DNA of 64,000 nt. Origin: a bacterium. GTDB lineage: Bacteria; Bacillota; Clostridia; Lachnospirales; Lachnospiraceae. Each line of letters begins with the position of its first letter. Position 1 is the first letter of the stretch. The notes under the pieces were generated by a model. The model made no database searches. It had not been told where the DNA came from and was given only the letters and a program-made list of their open reading frames with translations. The position numbers were made by a program, and so were the translations under genes. Positions 42,296 to 52,351 of this stretch are shown here, one piece after another. The stretch lies in assembly GCA_023663725.1 (NCBI GenBank), contig JAMPGX010000014.1:35890-99889 (forward strand). The letters are read 5' to 3'.

Positions 42296-42901
42296 TTATA
42301 CCAGTTCCAGAATAACTTCCAGCGCGGCGTCGCCCTTGCGCTGACCAACCTTAATTATTCTGGTATAACCACCCTTGCGATCCGCATACTTGGGGGCATA
42401 CTCGTCAAACAGCTTTGCCACCAGATCGATCTCCTTAGTATTGCGCTTCCTACCGGCAGCCTCCTTGGGCACCTCTACAACAGGATATAGAACCTTCAGC
42501 ATCTGACGGCGAGCGTGAAGTCTGCTGGGCAGGTCCTTCTTAATCTCCTTCTGCACCTCATCGTATACAGTCACGGTCATACCGTTCTCGATACGCAGAA
42601 TCTTGCCATCCTTATCGCGATGAGTCTCGGACAATACGGCCTTGGTGTCTCTGTCGACAATCTGCTTCACACGCTTGCCATCCTTGTCCTTGCGAGCAAC
42701 CTTGGCAGTCACGGTAACCGTTTCATAATTATCCTTCTCCTTGATGGCCAGAGCGATAAGCCCGTCTGCGATCTTCTGCACTTCCTTGGCTTTCGCCTCG
42801 GTGGTAACGATTCTACCGTGAGCGATCAACGCCGTCACCTGATTGCGGAGCAATGCTTTTCTCTGGGAAGAAGTTCTACCCAATTTTCTGTACTTTGCCA
42901 T
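42296..42901 (-). CDS. rplQ: 50S ribosomal protein L17, with internal insertion
   Basis: 201 residues, against about 115-130 in most bacteria. The conserved N-terminus ([18 protein letters not shown]) and C-terminus ([20 protein letters not shown]) are intact. About 65 extra residues (57-124) containing two KDxDGK-like hairpins lie before the normal RLHARRQ segment, with a smaller Lys/Arg-rich insert near 140-158. L17 sits near the exit tunnel, so the insertion probably projects from the ribosome surface. It closes the alpha operon. Confidence 0.97.
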   Translation of the reverse strand: MAKYRKLGRTSSQRKALLRNQVTALIAHGRIVTTEAKAKEVQKIADGLIALAIKEKDNYETVTVTAKVARKDKDGKRVKQIVDRDTKAVLSETHRDKDGKILRIENGMTVTVYDEVQKEIKKDLPSRLHARRQMLKVLYPVVEVPKEAAGRKRNTKEIDLVAKLFDEYAPKYADRKGGYTRIIKVGQRKGDAALEVILELV

Positions 42902-43083
42902 AATTCATTTCCTTTCTCCATTCATGGTACATCCGGCCACGCACTTTGGACTTACATACCGGATGCAATACAATATCCACTAAGGTTACCGTCCCCCTCA
43001 CGCCCCTCGGCCTTACTGTGGGGAACACAAACATATACAACTCAACTACTTTATAGGCCCTTAAAGAATCGCCCTGGGCTACT

Positions 43084-44040
43084 TTAATCTTCACTGGGAT
43101 TTAACTGCAGGCCCAATTCCTTGAGCTTTGCCAACACTTCCTCGAGGGACTTGCGCCCAAGATTACGAACCTTCATCATATCCTCGGAAGTCTTGTTGGT
43201 CAGTTCCTCGACGGTATTGATACCTGCCCTCTTCAGACAGTTGTAGGAACGAACGGAAAGCTCCAGCTCGTCAATACTCATCTCCAGAACCTTTTCCTTC
43301 TCGTTGTCTTCCTTTTCTACCATCACTTCCGCATTCTTTGCATTCTCAGACAGATTGATGAAAAGGCTTAGATGCTCACTGAGCACCTTGGCCGCCAGGC
43401 TGACTGCCTCATCCGGTACCAGTGTACCGTTGGTGTGAACATCCAGAGTCAGCTTATCATAGTCTGTAATCTGGCCTACACGGGTATTCTGTACCGTCAC
43501 GTTCACCCGCTCTACCGGTGTATAGATAGAATCAATCGCAATTACACCGATGGGCAAATCGTCACGTTTGTTCTTTTCAGCGCTTACATAGCCTCTGCCT
43601 TTGGTGATGGTAAGCTCCATATACAGCTTGGTGTTCTTGCCACTCAGAGTCGCAATCACCAGCTCTGGATTAAGTATCTCGATATCCTGGTCCACCTGGA
43701 TATCAGATGCCTTTACCACACCTTCACCCTCATACTCGATATACGCGGTCTTCACCTCATTCGTCTCGCTGTTATTCCTGATCGCCAGACTCTTGATATT
43801 CATGATAATCTCCGTCACATCCTCCTTCACTCCGGGGATGGAACTGAACTCATGCAACACACCTTCAATCTTGACCTGACTTACCGCTGCTCCAGGCAGG
43901 GATGAAAGCATAATTCTTCTCAAAGAGTTGCCAAGCGTAATTCCATAGCCTCTCTCCAAAGGCTCCACTACGAATTTACCGTATTTTCTATCTTCCGAGA
44001 TCTCCGCGACCTCAATATTTGGTCTTTCAAAATCGAACAC
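43084..44040 (-). CDS. rpoA: DNA-directed RNA polymerase subunit alpha
   Basis: 318 residues. [20 protein letters not shown] and [17 protein letters not shown] mark the assembly domain; the C-terminal domain (255-318: [36 protein letters not shown]) contacts upstream DNA and activators. The frame is open to 44088, but GTG 44040 lies nine bases after GGAGG and starts at the conserved N-terminus. Confidence 0.97.
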   Translation of the reverse strand: MFDFERPNIEVAEISEDRKYGKFVVEPLERGYGITLGNSLRRIMLSSLPGAAVSQVKIEGVLHEFSSIPGVKEDVTEIIMNIKSLAIRNNSETNEVKTAYIEYEGEGVVKASDIQVDQDIEILNPELVIATLSGKNTKLYMELTITKGRGYVSAEKNKRDDLPIGVIAIDSIYTPVERVNVTVQNTRVGQITDYDKLTLDVHTNGTLVPDEAVSLAAKVLSEHLSLFINLSENAKNAEVMVEKEDNEKEKVLEMSIDELELSVRSYNCLKRAGINTVEELTNKTSEDMMKVRNLGRKSLEEVLAKLKELGLQLNPSED

Positions 44041-44149
44041 TGCAAATACCCTCCTTTTTTGACCCCTGCCCTCAATTGCCATGATCAAACACCGCTTTCA
44101 CGACATGGCGGCATATGGCCGCAAGAACGGCCTGGAGTATGGTAGTGGC

Positions 44150-44743
44150 TTACTTAGAATACAACTCGACAATCAACATCTCGTCTACCGGCACATCAAT
44201 CATCTCTCTGGTAGGAAGATTCTTGATGGTGCCCTTGAATGCTTCTATATCAACGTCCATCCACTCAGGCACCAGTCTTCCTCCGGTCACCTCCAGAATA
44301 TCCTTAAAACGCTGCAAGGACTTGGAGTTCTCCTTGACCTCGATCACGTCTCCAGCCTTGACCAGATAGGAAGGAATATTTACAACCTTGCCGTTTACTG
44401 TGATGTGCTTGTGGCCTACAACCTGACGAGCTTCCCTTCTGGTTCTGGCAAAGCCCATCCTGAACGCTACATTGTCCAGTCTGCTCTCCAGCATAACCAT
44501 CAGGTTCTCACCGGTCATTCCCTTCATTTTGTCAGCCTTCACATAATAGTTATGGAAAGGCTTCTCCAGCACGCCATAGATAAACTTAGCCTTCTGCTTC
44601 TCACGCAGCTGCAGGCCGTACTCACTGACCTTCTTGCCTGCTCTCGCATTGGTTCTGTTGGATTTCTTGTCATAACCCAAGTAGGAAGGCTCCAGGCCCA
44701 ATGCTCTGCATCTCTTTAATACGGGTACACGATTAACTGCCAT
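44150..44743 (-). CDS. rpsD: 30S ribosomal protein S4
   Basis: 197 residues. It has an RCRALGLEPSYLGYDKK-type N-terminus without the zinc cysteines found in some S4 proteins, and the S4 RNA-binding domain LESRLDNVAFRMGFARTRRE. S4 nucleates 30S assembly and commonly represses the alpha operon. 136 bases without a gene separate it from rpsK. Confidence 0.97.
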   Translation of the reverse strand: MAVNRVPVLKRCRALGLEPSYLGYDKKSNRTNARAGKKVSEYGLQLREKQKAKFIYGVLEKPFHNYYVKADKMKGMTGENLMVMLESRLDNVAFRMGFARTRREARQVVGHKHITVNGKVVNIPSYLVKAGDVIEVKENSKSLQRFKDILEVTGGRLVPEWMDVDIEAFKGTIKNLPTREMIDVPVDEMLIVELYSK

Positions 44744-44879
44744 CTCTATTCTTCTCCTTTAACTATAGTTGTTTACAATACTGATAGCATAACCTGCGCT
44801 ACAAGTACCTTCTTCCAACTGCTCTACTACTACCTCTTAAGCGCATATGCGCTTGTCGGATTCCATGATTTCCCTGACA

Positions 44880-45272
44880 CTAGACACGTCTGCGCTTGGG
44901 CGGACGACATCCATTATGGGGAACCGGAGTCACATCGCGGATACTTGTCACCTCCAGGCCACAGGCAGACAATGCCCTGATTGCAGCCTCACGTCCTGAA
45001 CCAGGCCCCTTCACAAACACGTCCACAGTTTTCAGCCCATGTACCAGAGCCGCCTTAGTCGCCGTCTCTGCTGCCATCTGCGCAGCGTATGGAGTAGATT
45101 TCCTTGAACCTCTAAAACCAAGACCACCGGCACTTGCCCAGCTCAAGGCGTTGCCTTCAGCGTCAGTCAGCGTAACAATTGTATTGTTAAAGGAAGACTG
45201 AATATGTGCCTGTCCGCGTTCAACGTTTTTCTTGACACGTTTCTTTGTTACTTTCTTTGCAACTTTTGCCAT
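44880..45272 (-). CDS. rpsK: 30S ribosomal protein S11
   Basis: 130 residues: [40 protein letters not shown] and [12 protein letters not shown] are diagnostic. It forms part of the platform of the 30S subunit. It lies 47 bases after rpsM. Confidence 0.98.
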   Translation of the reverse strand: MAKVAKKVTKKRVKKNVERGQAHIQSSFNNTIVTLTDAEGNALSWASAGGLGFRGSRKSTPYAAQMAAETATKAALVHGLKTVDVFVKGPGSGREAAIRALSACGLEVTSIRDVTPVPHNGCRPPKRRRV

Positions 45273-45319
45273 TTTAAACTAACCTACTTTCCTCAAATTC
45301 ATTGTCCTGAGAAGCAATA

Positions 45320-45691
45320 TTACTTCTTCTTGTTTGCAACGGTACGCTTGGGACCCTTGCGGGTTCTGGCGTTGTTCTTCGTATTCTGGCCGCGAACGGG
45401 CAACCCCTTGCGGTGACGGATGCCGCGATAACAGCCAATCTCCTGAAGTCTCTTGATGTTCAGCGCGGTCTCTCTGCGGAGATCACCCTCCACCATAATA
45501 CCCAGCTTCTCGATAGTCTCACTGATCTTCTTCACTTCCTCATCAGTCACGTCTCTTACACGAGTATCAGGATTTACACCTGCCTCAGCTAAGATTTTGT
45601 TGGCGCTTACTCTACCGATACCATAGATGTAAGTCAATCCAATTTCGATTCGTTTTTCCCTAGGTAAGTCAACACCTGCGATACGAGCCAT
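45320..45691 (-). CDS. rpsM: 30S ribosomal protein S13
   Basis: 123 residues: [40 protein letters not shown] and the basic tail [17 protein letters not shown]. It contacts the tRNA in the P site and the 50S subunit. ATG 45691 follows GGAGG. The preceding 330 bases hold no gene. Confidence 0.98.
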   Translation of the reverse strand: MARIAGVDLPREKRIEIGLTYIYGIGRVSANKILAEAGVNPDTRVRDVTDEEVKKISETIEKLGIMVEGDLRRETALNIKRLQEIGCYRGIRHRKGLPVRGQNTKNNARTRKGPKRTVANKKK

Positions 45692-46021
45692 TTACATTTC
45701 CTCCATTTTCTTTGCGTTTTCTAAATTCTAACGCCGCGTACTCATCTGGTCCATTCATGTACGCCAGTTACTAATTGATTGGGGCTCTCACCCAATCGGA
45801 CGCTTATTTGTTACTGCTCCGATCTTCCCCGAATGCTCTGTTCCCCAGTCCGCCGCAATCCCATGCCTCAGCCTGTTGTCCGGGTAACCAAGAAGTAATC
45901 TCCGTAAGCCCTATCCCAGTTCTATGATAATCAGTCCGCCCCAAGGCAGGCTGGTTCAGCCGCACATAATAACCGGACAAGAACTCACATACCTGATCGA
46001 TATACCGTGATCAGGCGGTGA
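45692..46021 (-). other. 330-base gap between rpmJ and rpsM with secondary structure
   Basis: No open frame with a ribosome binding site is seen. Stable dyads include CCTGATC/GATCAGG (45992-46015) right after rpmJ and GATTGGGG/CCCAATC (45778-45798). In most Firmicutes rpmJ and rpsM are under 100 bases apart, so this may be a regulatory RNA in the alpha operon. Confidence 0.4.
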
Positions 46022-46135
46022 TTATCCCTGCCTCTGCTTGTGTTTCGGATTTTCACAAATAACTCTGATACGTCCTTTTCTCTTGATGATTTTGCACTTT
46101 TCGCAAATCGGTTTTACTGATGATCTAACCTTCAC
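46022..46135 (-). CDS. rpmJ: 50S ribosomal protein L36
   Basis: 37 residues, read from GTG 46135 after AGGAGGG. The zinc ribbon is C11, C14, C27 and H32 (CEKC then CENPKH), the zinc-binding C+ form. The core is [14 protein letters not shown] with [19 protein letters not shown]. It lies between infA and rpsM as in other Firmicutes. Confidence 0.96.
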   Translation of the reverse strand: MKVRSSVKPICEKCKIIKRKGRIRVICENPKHKQRQG

Positions 46136-46246
46136 GTTAAACCCTCCTTTCAAAAAAGACCGTTTTACATTATATCATGCACTTCCAGGTATTGCAAGTA
46201 CTTTTGTTGTAAAAATTATCTTTTTTCCTGTATTCATACATCTGGA

Positions 46247-46465
46247 TTATTTATCTCTCCAGATAATGCGTCCCTTGGATAGATCATAGGGGGACAGTTC
46301 GAGAGTGACTCTGTCACCTGGCAGGATACGAATGAAGTTCTGACGCAGTTTGCCGCTGATATGCGCCAACACCCGATGTCCATTCTCCAGTTCGACCTGG
46401 AACATGGTATTGGGCAGCTTCTCCACCACCGTGCCTTCGATCTCGATCACATCACTTTTTGACAT
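46247..46465 (-). CDS. infA: Translation initiation factor IF-1
   Basis: 72 residues, exactly the usual length, an S1-like OB fold: [40 protein letters not shown] and RIIWR. It blocks the ribosomal A site during initiation. ATG 46465 follows AAGGAG. The MITE-like repeat lies directly upstream. Confidence 0.98.
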   Translation of the reverse strand: MSKSDVIEIEGTVVEKLPNTMFQVELENGHRVLAHISGKLRQNFIRILPGDRVTLELSPYDLSKGRIIWRDK

Positions 46466-46503
46466 ACATTTTCTCCTTTCAAGATTTATGCTACTTTAGG
46501 CGT

Positions 46504-46699
46504 TTGCGAAAGCCAGTTACTTTGCGAGTGTCATTGTGCACATTGTACATTCCAACGCAAGCACGCTCTCGCTCCGTTCTCACCGTAGCGGTACATAAGA
46601 TGCTAAAATACAGCATCTAAGTACCGACGGCTCGAAAGGGCATTGCTTATGGAATATACAATATGCACAATTCGGTACTAGCAAAAGACAGTTTCGCAA
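46504..46699. repeat. MITE-like palindromic element upstream of infA
   Basis: A 196-base stretch bounded by TTGCGAAA and TTTCGCAA. The arms are imperfectly complementary over about 48 bases, and a strong inner hairpin (GGTAC, AGATGCT/AGCATCT, GTACC, 46590-46626) fills the centre. The left arm recurs nearly identically at 63949-64000. A further partial copy follows at 46705-46765. No coding capacity. Confidence 0.7.
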
Positions 46700-46755
46700 T
46701 TGGCTATTTATGCTACTTAAGCGTTTGCGAAACTCGGTACTGGCAAAAGGCTGTT

Positions 46756-47028
46756 TCACAATTGTCTACTATGCTCCGCCATATATTGTTTGATGGCGTA
46801 TTTTATTTCGTGGTCATATATTTTTCCCTGTTGGAGCAGGCGGTTCAGAAGTTCGGTCTCCACTGTGCTGCCGATGATCTGGATATGTCGGCGGTTCTTC
46901 TTTTTGGGGTGCTGCACGGTGCGCAGGCGGCCATCGCTGAGATAGACGTATGCGCCTTCCTCTCTGACGATGACATACAGAATGCCTGAGTCATGGCCTG
47001 CACTGGCCCTTGCGAAATGACCTGTCAT
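46756..47028 (-). CDS. KOW-domain RNA-binding protein
   Basis: 90 residues. The N-terminal SAGHDSGILYVIVREEGAYVYLS contains the KOW-type G-x-D loop and resembles the L14e/L19e-like proteins encoded between map and infA in many Clostridia. The C-terminal half is basic, then helical (NRLLQQGKIYDHEIKYAIKQ). Its partner is probably rRNA or the ribosome, but the function is not established. Confidence 0.85.
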   Translation of the reverse strand: MTGHFARASAGHDSGILYVIVREEGAYVYLSDGRLRTVQHPKKKNRRHIQIIGSTVETELLNRLLQQGKIYDHEIKYAIKQYMAEHSRQL

Positions 47029-47141
47029 GTTTTACTCTCCATTTTCCTGATGAACATATTGAGTACGGCTGGGCCAGGAGACCTCCCTTTATATTACACC
47101 CTGCCCCATAGTACTTATGCGATTCTGCTTACCGCCGTGGA

Positions 47142-47894
47142 TTAATACAGGGTCAATATCTCCGGTTCGCCGTCGGTGATCAGGATTGTGTTCTCATAGT
47201 GGGCCGACAGAGAGCCGTCCTCCGTCACGACTGTCCAGTCGTCATCCATCCATACCACATCTCCGGAGCCCATGTTGATCATCGGTTCAACTGCCAGCGT
47301 CATACCGGCGCGCAACTTGATGCCCTTGCGCTTCTGGGCAAAATTAGGGATCTGAGGTTCCTCGTGCAGCGCAGTGCCTATTCCATGCCCCACCAGGTCT
47401 CGCACAATACCATATCCATATGAAGTCACATAGGCGTCTATGGCATTGGAGATGTCATACAGATAATTGCCCTCTCTGGCCATCTTTATTCCTTCAAAGA
47501 AGCTCTGTCTGGTGACGTCGATCAATTGCCGCGCCTCCGGACTGATCTCTCCTACCGCGTGAGTGCGGGCGGCGTCAGAATGATACCCCTTGTAGATCAG
47601 GCCCGCATCCAGGCTTACGATATCTCCCTCCTGCAGAATGCGGCGCTTGTTGGGAATCCCATGCACCACCTCGTTATTAACAGACACACAGATGGACGCC
47701 GGATATTTGTTATAATTCTTAAAATTAGGAATACAACCCAGCTTGCGGATCAACATGTCACCCAGAATATCAATATCCTTGGTAGACATACCGGGCCGTA
47801 TTGCCTCTTCCATTTCCTTGTGTACAATCGCCAGAAGTCTACAGGACTCCCGCATCAGTTTTATCTCTCTCTCAGACTTAATTGTTACCGCCAT
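47142..47894 (-). CDS. map: Methionine aminopeptidase, type I
   Basis: 250 residues. Metal ligands are visible in VSLDAGLIYKGYHSDAARTH, GHGIGTALHEEPQIPNF, AVEPMIN and HYENTILI; there is no N-terminal extension. It removes initiator methionine from nascent proteins. ATG 47894 was chosen over a TTG at 47900. Confidence 0.97.
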   Translation of the reverse strand: MAVTIKSEREIKLMRESCRLLAIVHKEMEEAIRPGMSTKDIDILGDMLIRKLGCIPNFKNYNKYPASICVSVNNEVVHGIPNKRRILQEGDIVSLDAGLIYKGYHSDAARTHAVGEISPEARQLIDVTRQSFFEGIKMAREGNYLYDISNAIDAYVTSYGYGIVRDLVGHGIGTALHEEPQIPNFAQKRKGIKLRAGMTLAVEPMINMGSGDVVWMDDDWTVVTEDGSLSAHYENTILITDGEPEILTLY

Positions 47895-47926
47895 ACTCAA
47901 TAACCTCTCTTCACATCGGCTACTTC

Positions 47927-48571
47927 CTACTGCTCCAAAATTGCGGTAATCGCCGCAAATACTTCTTTCATGTCCGCAGTGCCATCCACCGTCCTGAGTA
48001 TGCCCTTGGCGGCATAGAAATCAATCAGGGGCTGGGTCTGGTCATGATATACCTTCAGTCGGTTCTGTACTGTCTCGGGCTTATCATCTTCCCGCAGCAC
48101 CAGCGCCTGGCCACAGTTGTCACATATCCCTTCCTGCCTGGGCGGGATATGTTCGACATGGTAAGTCGCCCCGCAGTTAAGACAGGCCCGTCTTCCGGAC
48201 ATCCTCCGTACAATGTTCTCATCGGGCACATCCACATTGACCGCATAATCGATCTGCTCGCCCAATTTGGCAAGCGCCTGGTCCAGAACCTCCGCCTGCG
48301 GTATCGTACGGGGAAATCCGTCCAACACATATCCGTCCTTACAATCCTCCTGCGCCACACGATCCAACAGAATCTTCACCGTCAACTCGTCGGGGACCAG
48401 CAAACCCTGATCCATGTATTTCTTGGCTTCCCTCCCAAGCTCTGTGCCATTTTTAATGTTGGCCCTGAAAATATCTCCTGTGGACACATGGGGTATCCCG
48501 AACTTTTCCGCAATCATCATGGCCTGTGTCCCCTTGCCGGCGCCGGGAGCGCCCAACATAATTATCTTCAT
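47927..48571 (-). CDS. adk: Adenylate kinase, zinc-binding
   Basis: 214 residues. The P-loop is LGAPGAGKGTQA; the LID has four cysteines (CLNC and CDNC) for zinc, typical of Gram-positive enzymes; GFPRTIPQAE is also present. It equilibrates AMP, ADP and ATP. ATG 48571 follows GAGG; the frame runs on to 48607. It has its own promoter. Confidence 0.97.
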   Translation of the reverse strand: MKIIMLGAPGAGKGTQAMMIAEKFGIPHVSTGDIFRANIKNGTELGREAKKYMDQGLLVPDELTVKILLDRVAQEDCKDGYVLDGFPRTIPQAEVLDQALAKLGEQIDYAVNVDVPDENIVRRMSGRRACLNCGATYHVEHIPPRQEGICDNCGQALVLREDDKPETVQNRLKVYHDQTQPLIDFYAAKGILRTVDGTADMKEVFAAITAILEQ

Positions 48572-48627
48572 AAAATACACCTCTTCCCACCACATAGTGA
48601 TTTTCAATTTGCTGTTATAGCATATTT

Positions 48628-48656
48628 ATTTTACCTATTTCATTTGTTCTTTGCAA
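48628..48656 (-). promoter_or_regulatory. Internal vegetative promoter before adk
   Basis: TTGCAA (48656-48651), 17 bases, TAAAAT (48633-48628), downstream of the secY hairpin. Confidence 0.6.
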
Positions 48657-48723
48657 TATGATTTTCATTTTTTTCATCAATATGCCTTACAGACTATTGC
48701 AGTTTGGGTATCATATTATTGAT

Positions 48724-48773
48724 AAATCGGAATGGGTATCTATTTCGCTGAAATAAGATACCCATTCCGATTT
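48724..48773 (-). terminator. Long hairpin between secY and adk
   Basis: A perfect 18-pair stem (AAATCGGAATGGGTATCT and its complement), closed by a further ATTTC/GAAAT pairing. Only a short TTTAT follows, so it may be a partial terminator or a processing and stability hairpin dividing the supercluster. Confidence 0.7.
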
Positions 48774-48797
48774 CATATATACGGGCATATCTTTTCG

Positions 48798-50111
48798 TTA
48801 ATCATTCAAAAAGCCCTTATAATTGCGCACCAGCATCTGGGATTCAATCTGCTTCATCGTCTCCAGAATAACGCTTACAATGATGATCAGACTGGTTCCG
48901 CCAAAGGTTATTCTGGCGCCAAACAAACCGCTGAAAATAAACGGCAGTATCGCGATGATCACCAAGCCTACAGCACCGATAAAGATCAAGTAATTCAACA
49001 CCTTGGTCAGATAATCACTGGTGGGCTTACCGGGCCTGATGCCGGGAATGAAACCGCCCTGCTTCTTCATGTTATCCGCCACCATCAATGGGTTGAAAGT
49101 AATGGAGGTATAAAAGTAGGCAAAGACGATCACCAGCAGGATATACACCAGCATGCCTATGGTATAGATCGGCTGGGCCTTATTGCACCAGTATTGCTGA
49201 TCCAGATACTTGAGCACTTCTCCCCAGAAACCAGTCCCCTGATATTGCAAAAAGTTACAGATAATAATCGGGGTCTGCATGATGGAGGAGGCAAAGATCA
49301 CCGGAATAACGCCTGAGGTATTGACTTTCAGCGGGATATTCGATGTCTGTCCGCCAACCATCTTTCTGCCCTGTACTTTCTTGGCATATTGAACCGGAAT
49401 CCTGCGCACGCCAGCATTTAACACAATGACGAGCACCACCATCAGGATAATGATAGCGATAATAATACATGCCGACAAAATCGCCGTGGCTGGCGCCTTG
49501 CCAAACACAAACTGCTGGAACAAAGATGACAGATCCTGAGGAAGTCGGGATACAATGTTAATCACCAGCACAATGGAAATGCCGTTTCCAACGCCCTTCT
49601 CCGTGATTCGTTCCCCTATCCACATCATGAACGCGCTGCCAGCGGTGAGCGCGGCGATACAGGTAATAATATTCATCGCATCATACTGCACCAGCAATCC
49701 CTGCCGGCCAAAGCCAATAGCCATGGCCGCCGCCTGAATCAGAGCCAGAACCACTGTCACATATCTGGTGATGGAAGCAATCTTCTTCCTGCCATCATCG
49801 CCATCCCGCTGCATCTCCTCAAGCTTGGGAATGGCGATTGTCAAAAGCTGCATGATGATAGACGAAGTAATATAGGGATTGATATTCAGAGCCAGGATGG
49901 ACATCTGAGCAAACGAACCGCCTGTTATCGCGTCAAAAAAGCTGAATGCGCCACCCGACTGCTGCTCAAACCATGACGCAAAAAAATCTCTGTTCACGCC
50001 TGGTGTCGGCAGCTGTGATCCGAGACGGACCACAACCAACATCGCCAGCGTAAATAGGAGCTTGCTCCTTATCTCTTTGATTTTGAAGGCATTCTTCAAG
50101 GTTGTAAGCAT
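48798..50111 (-). CDS. secY: Preprotein translocase subunit SecY
   Basis: 437 residues with ten hydrophobic segments. Diagnostic blocks are LGSQLPTPGVNRDFF, LALNINPYITSSIIMQLLTI and MKKQGGFIPGIRPGKPTSDY. It forms the protein-conducting channel. Its ATG overlaps the rplO stop by one base. Confidence 0.97.
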   Translation of the reverse strand: MLTTLKNAFKIKEIRSKLLFTLAMLVVVRLGSQLPTPGVNRDFFASWFEQQSGGAFSFFDAITGGSFAQMSILALNINPYITSSIIMQLLTIAIPKLEEMQRDGDDGRKKIASITRYVTVVLALIQAAAMAIGFGRQGLLVQYDAMNIITCIAALTAGSAFMMWIGERITEKGVGNGISIVLVINIVSRLPQDLSSLFQQFVFGKAPATAILSACIIIAIIILMVVLVIVLNAGVRRIPVQYAKKVQGRKMVGGQTSNIPLKVNTSGVIPVIFASSIMQTPIIICNFLQYQGTGFWGEVLKYLDQQYWCNKAQPIYTIGMLVYILLVIVFAYFYTSITFNPLMVADNMKKQGGFIPGIRPGKPTSDYLTKVLNYLIFIGAVGLVIIAILPFIFSGLFGARITFGGTSLIIIVSVILETMKQIESQMLVRNYKGFLND

Positions 50112-50551
50112 TACATCACCTCAGCAGTTCCACCAAGTGCCTCAATCTTTTCCTTTGCGGATGCGCTGTAGGCATCTACCTTTACGTTGAGTTTCTTGGT
50201 AAGTTCCCCGTTTCCAAGTATCTTGACACCATCTCTGGGATTCTTGATTACTCCGGCTTCTTTCAATGTTTCAACGTTTACCGTAGCTCCATCTTCAAAA
50301 CGCTCTAACGCACTGACATTAATTGCCACGATCTCCTTGGTATTCCTGTTCTTGAAACCTCTCTTGGGAATACGTCTGTACAAAGGCATCTGGCCGCCCT
50401 CAAAACCGATTCTGGGAGCGCCGGAACGGGCTTTCTGACCCTTGTGTCCCTTGCCTGCGGTCTTGCCATTGCCTGAGCCATGTCCGCGACCCCTTCTAAA
50501 ATTATCGCTCTTTCTGGAGCCTTCTGCAGGTCTTAAATTGGATAATTCCAT
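50111..50551 (-). CDS. rplO: 50S ribosomal protein L15
   Basis: 146 residues: [20 protein letters not shown], the Gly-rich [20 protein letters not shown] and [18 protein letters not shown]. The start follows AAGGAGG. It abuts secY. Confidence 0.98.
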   Translation of the reverse strand: MELSNLRPAEGSRKSDNFRRGRGHGSGNGKTAGKGHKGQKARSGAPRIGFEGGQMPLYRRIPKRGFKNRNTKEIVAINVSALERFEDGATVNVETLKEAGVIKNPRDGVKILGNGELTKKLNVKVDAYSASAKEKIEALGGTAEVM

Positions 50552-50569
50552 GTTGACACCTCCTTCTCT

Positions 50570-50761
50570 TTATGCTTCTACTTCTTCAACTTTAAGCAAG
50601 TGGCCTACCTGACGGATCTGGCCTCTGGTAGCCGCATTGTCAGGGAGGATAACCGAATGATTCAACTTTCTGAGTCCCATGGACTCCACGGTCTTTCTAT
50701 TCTTCGGCACAGCACCGATGGTGGACTTTACCAAAGTCACCTTTAACATCTTATCTGCCAT
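50570..50761 (-). CDS. rpmD: 50S ribosomal protein L30
   Basis: 63 residues: LKVTLVKSTIGAVPKNRKTV and VILPDNAATRGQIRQVGHLL. ATG 50761 lies after AAGGAG; an in-frame start at 50803 would add 14 residues not seen in the family and overlap the rpsE tail. Confidence 0.96.
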   Translation of the reverse strand: MADKMLKVTLVKSTIGAVPKNRKTVESMGLRKLNHSVILPDNAATRGQIRQVGHLLKVEEVEA

Positions 50762-50811
50762 GATAACTTCTCCTTTCATCGCTGAAGAGAACCGTCTCTT
50801 CATATCCCGTG

Positions 50812-51321
50812 TTAAGCAATAACCTCATCCACGGACTTACCGCGGTTCTTCGCAACTTCTTCGGGAGACTTAAGCTGGCAAAGGCCGCCGATGGTTGCCA
50901 GAACTACGTTCTGCTTGTTGTTAGAGCCCAGAGACTTGGTACGAATATTCTTGATACCTGCCAGCTCACAGACAATACGGGCAGGACCTCCCGCGATGAT
51001 ACCGGTACCTTCGGGAGCCCTCTTCAACAACACATTGGAGGAACCGTACTTTCCAATAAAATCGTGCGTGATGGAATTGTTCTCGTCCATAGCGATGGTC
51101 ACGAGATGCTTCATGGCATCTTCCTTACCCTTGCGGATCGCCTCGGGAATTTCTACCGCCTTGCCCAGGCCGGCGCCCACATGACCGTTGCCGTCACCCA
51201 CTACCACCAGTGCGGTAAAGCGCATATTGCGGCCGCCCTTGACGGTCTTGGCGACACGCTTGATTACAACTACCTTATCATTCAGCTCTAACTGGCTTGC
51301 ATCTATGATTGTATGCTTCAT
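50812..51321 (-). CDS. rpsE: 30S ribosomal protein S5
   Basis: 169 residues: [40 protein letters not shown] and the C-terminal [18 protein letters not shown]. It belongs to the decoding-fidelity group at the mRNA entry site. Confidence 0.98.
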   Translation of the reverse strand: MKHTIIDASQLELNDKVVVIKRVAKTVKGGRNMRFTALVVVGDGNGHVGAGLGKAVEIPEAIRKGKEDAMKHLVTIAMDENNSITHDFIGKYGSSNVLLKRAPEGTGIIAGGPARIVCELAGIKNIRTKSLGSNNKQNVVLATIGGLCQLKSPEEVAKNRGKSVDEVIA

Positions 51322-51338
51322 GATATTTCCTTCCTTTC

Positions 51339-51707
51339 CTAGAATTCCAAGCCAGCTTCTCTGGCTGCGTCAGCTAATGCCGCGATCTTGCCCTGGTATA
51401 TAAAGCCGCCTCTGTCAAAAACAACCTTTGTGATACCCTTCTCGATTGCCCTCTTAGCAATGACTGTTCCCAAGTATGCTGCAGCGTCAACGTTATTGGT
51501 CTTCTCCAGCTCCGCCTTCACCGATTTCTCCAGTGTGGATGCAGATACCAGTGTGTTACCAACAGTGTCGTCGATAATTTGAGCATACATATGATTATTG
51601 CTTCTGAATACCGCAAGACGAGGTCTCTCAGCAGTGCCGCTGAAACGGTTGCGTATTCTCTTGTGCTTCTTAACACGAACTTCCTGTCTGGATTCCTTAC
51701 TAACCAT
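51339..51707 (-). CDS. rplR: 50S ribosomal protein L18
   Basis: 122 residues: [31 protein letters not shown] and [20 protein letters not shown]. It binds 5S rRNA. ATG 51707 is nine bases after GGAG; an ATG at 51713 is too close to that site. Confidence 0.97.
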   Translation of the reverse strand: MVSKESRQEVRVKKHKRIRNRFSGTAERPRLAVFRSNNHMYAQIIDDTVGNTLVSASTLEKSVKAELEKTNNVDAAAYLGTVIAKRAIEKGITKVVFDRGGFIYQGKIAALADAAREAGLEF

Positions 51708-51727
51708 TTTCATACTCTCCTTATCTG

Positions 51728-52270
51728 TTATTTCTTACCGGTCTTACCGACTTTACGCCTGATCGTCTCGTCAGCATACTTGATACCCTTGCCCTTGTAA
51801 GGCTCAGGTCTTCTCTTGTCTCTGATTTCAGCTGCGTATTGACCCACCTTCTCCTTGTCGATGCCCTTGACAATGATTATATTCTGTCCTTCAACAACAG
51901 CCTCGATGCCCTCGGGATCCTCCATCTCCACCGGATGAGAAAAGCCCAGAGTCAGGGTCAGCTTCTTGCCAGATTTGGCAGCTCTGTAACCTACGCCGTT
52001 TACTTCCAGCTTCTTTTCATAGCCCTGTGTGACACCAACAACCATGTTGTTGATCAGGGTTCTGGTCAGACCGTGAAGAGACTTCATCTTCTTTAAATCA
52101 TTGGGTCTGCTGACGATCACCTCAGCGCCCTCCAGCTTGATCTCCATCTCTGCGGGTAACACTCTTTCCAGAGTACCCTTAGGACCTTTTACAGTCACTT
52201 TATTATTTTCTGCAATGTCCACAGTAACACCTGCGGGAATTGCGATTGGCATTCTTCCTATACGTGACAT
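51728..52270 (-). CDS. rplF: 50S ribosomal protein L6
   Basis: 180 residues: [40 protein letters not shown] and [16 protein letters not shown]. Two tandem L6 folds near the factor-binding site. Confidence 0.98.
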   Translation of the reverse strand: MSRIGRMPIAIPAGVTVDIAENNKVTVKGPKGTLERVLPAEMEIKLEGAEVIVSRPNDLKKMKSLHGLTRTLINNMVVGVTQGYEKKLEVNGVGYRAAKSGKKLTLTLGFSHPVEMEDPEGIEAVVEGQNIIIVKGIDKEKVGQYAAEIRDKRRPEPYKGKGIKYADETIRRKVGKTGKK

Positions 52271-52351
52271 GCCCGTACCTCCTGTTTATTATTCTATATC
52301 ACTCACTATATAGCTCAACCTTACTTGCCTTAGAAACTTTTGTTCTATCGA

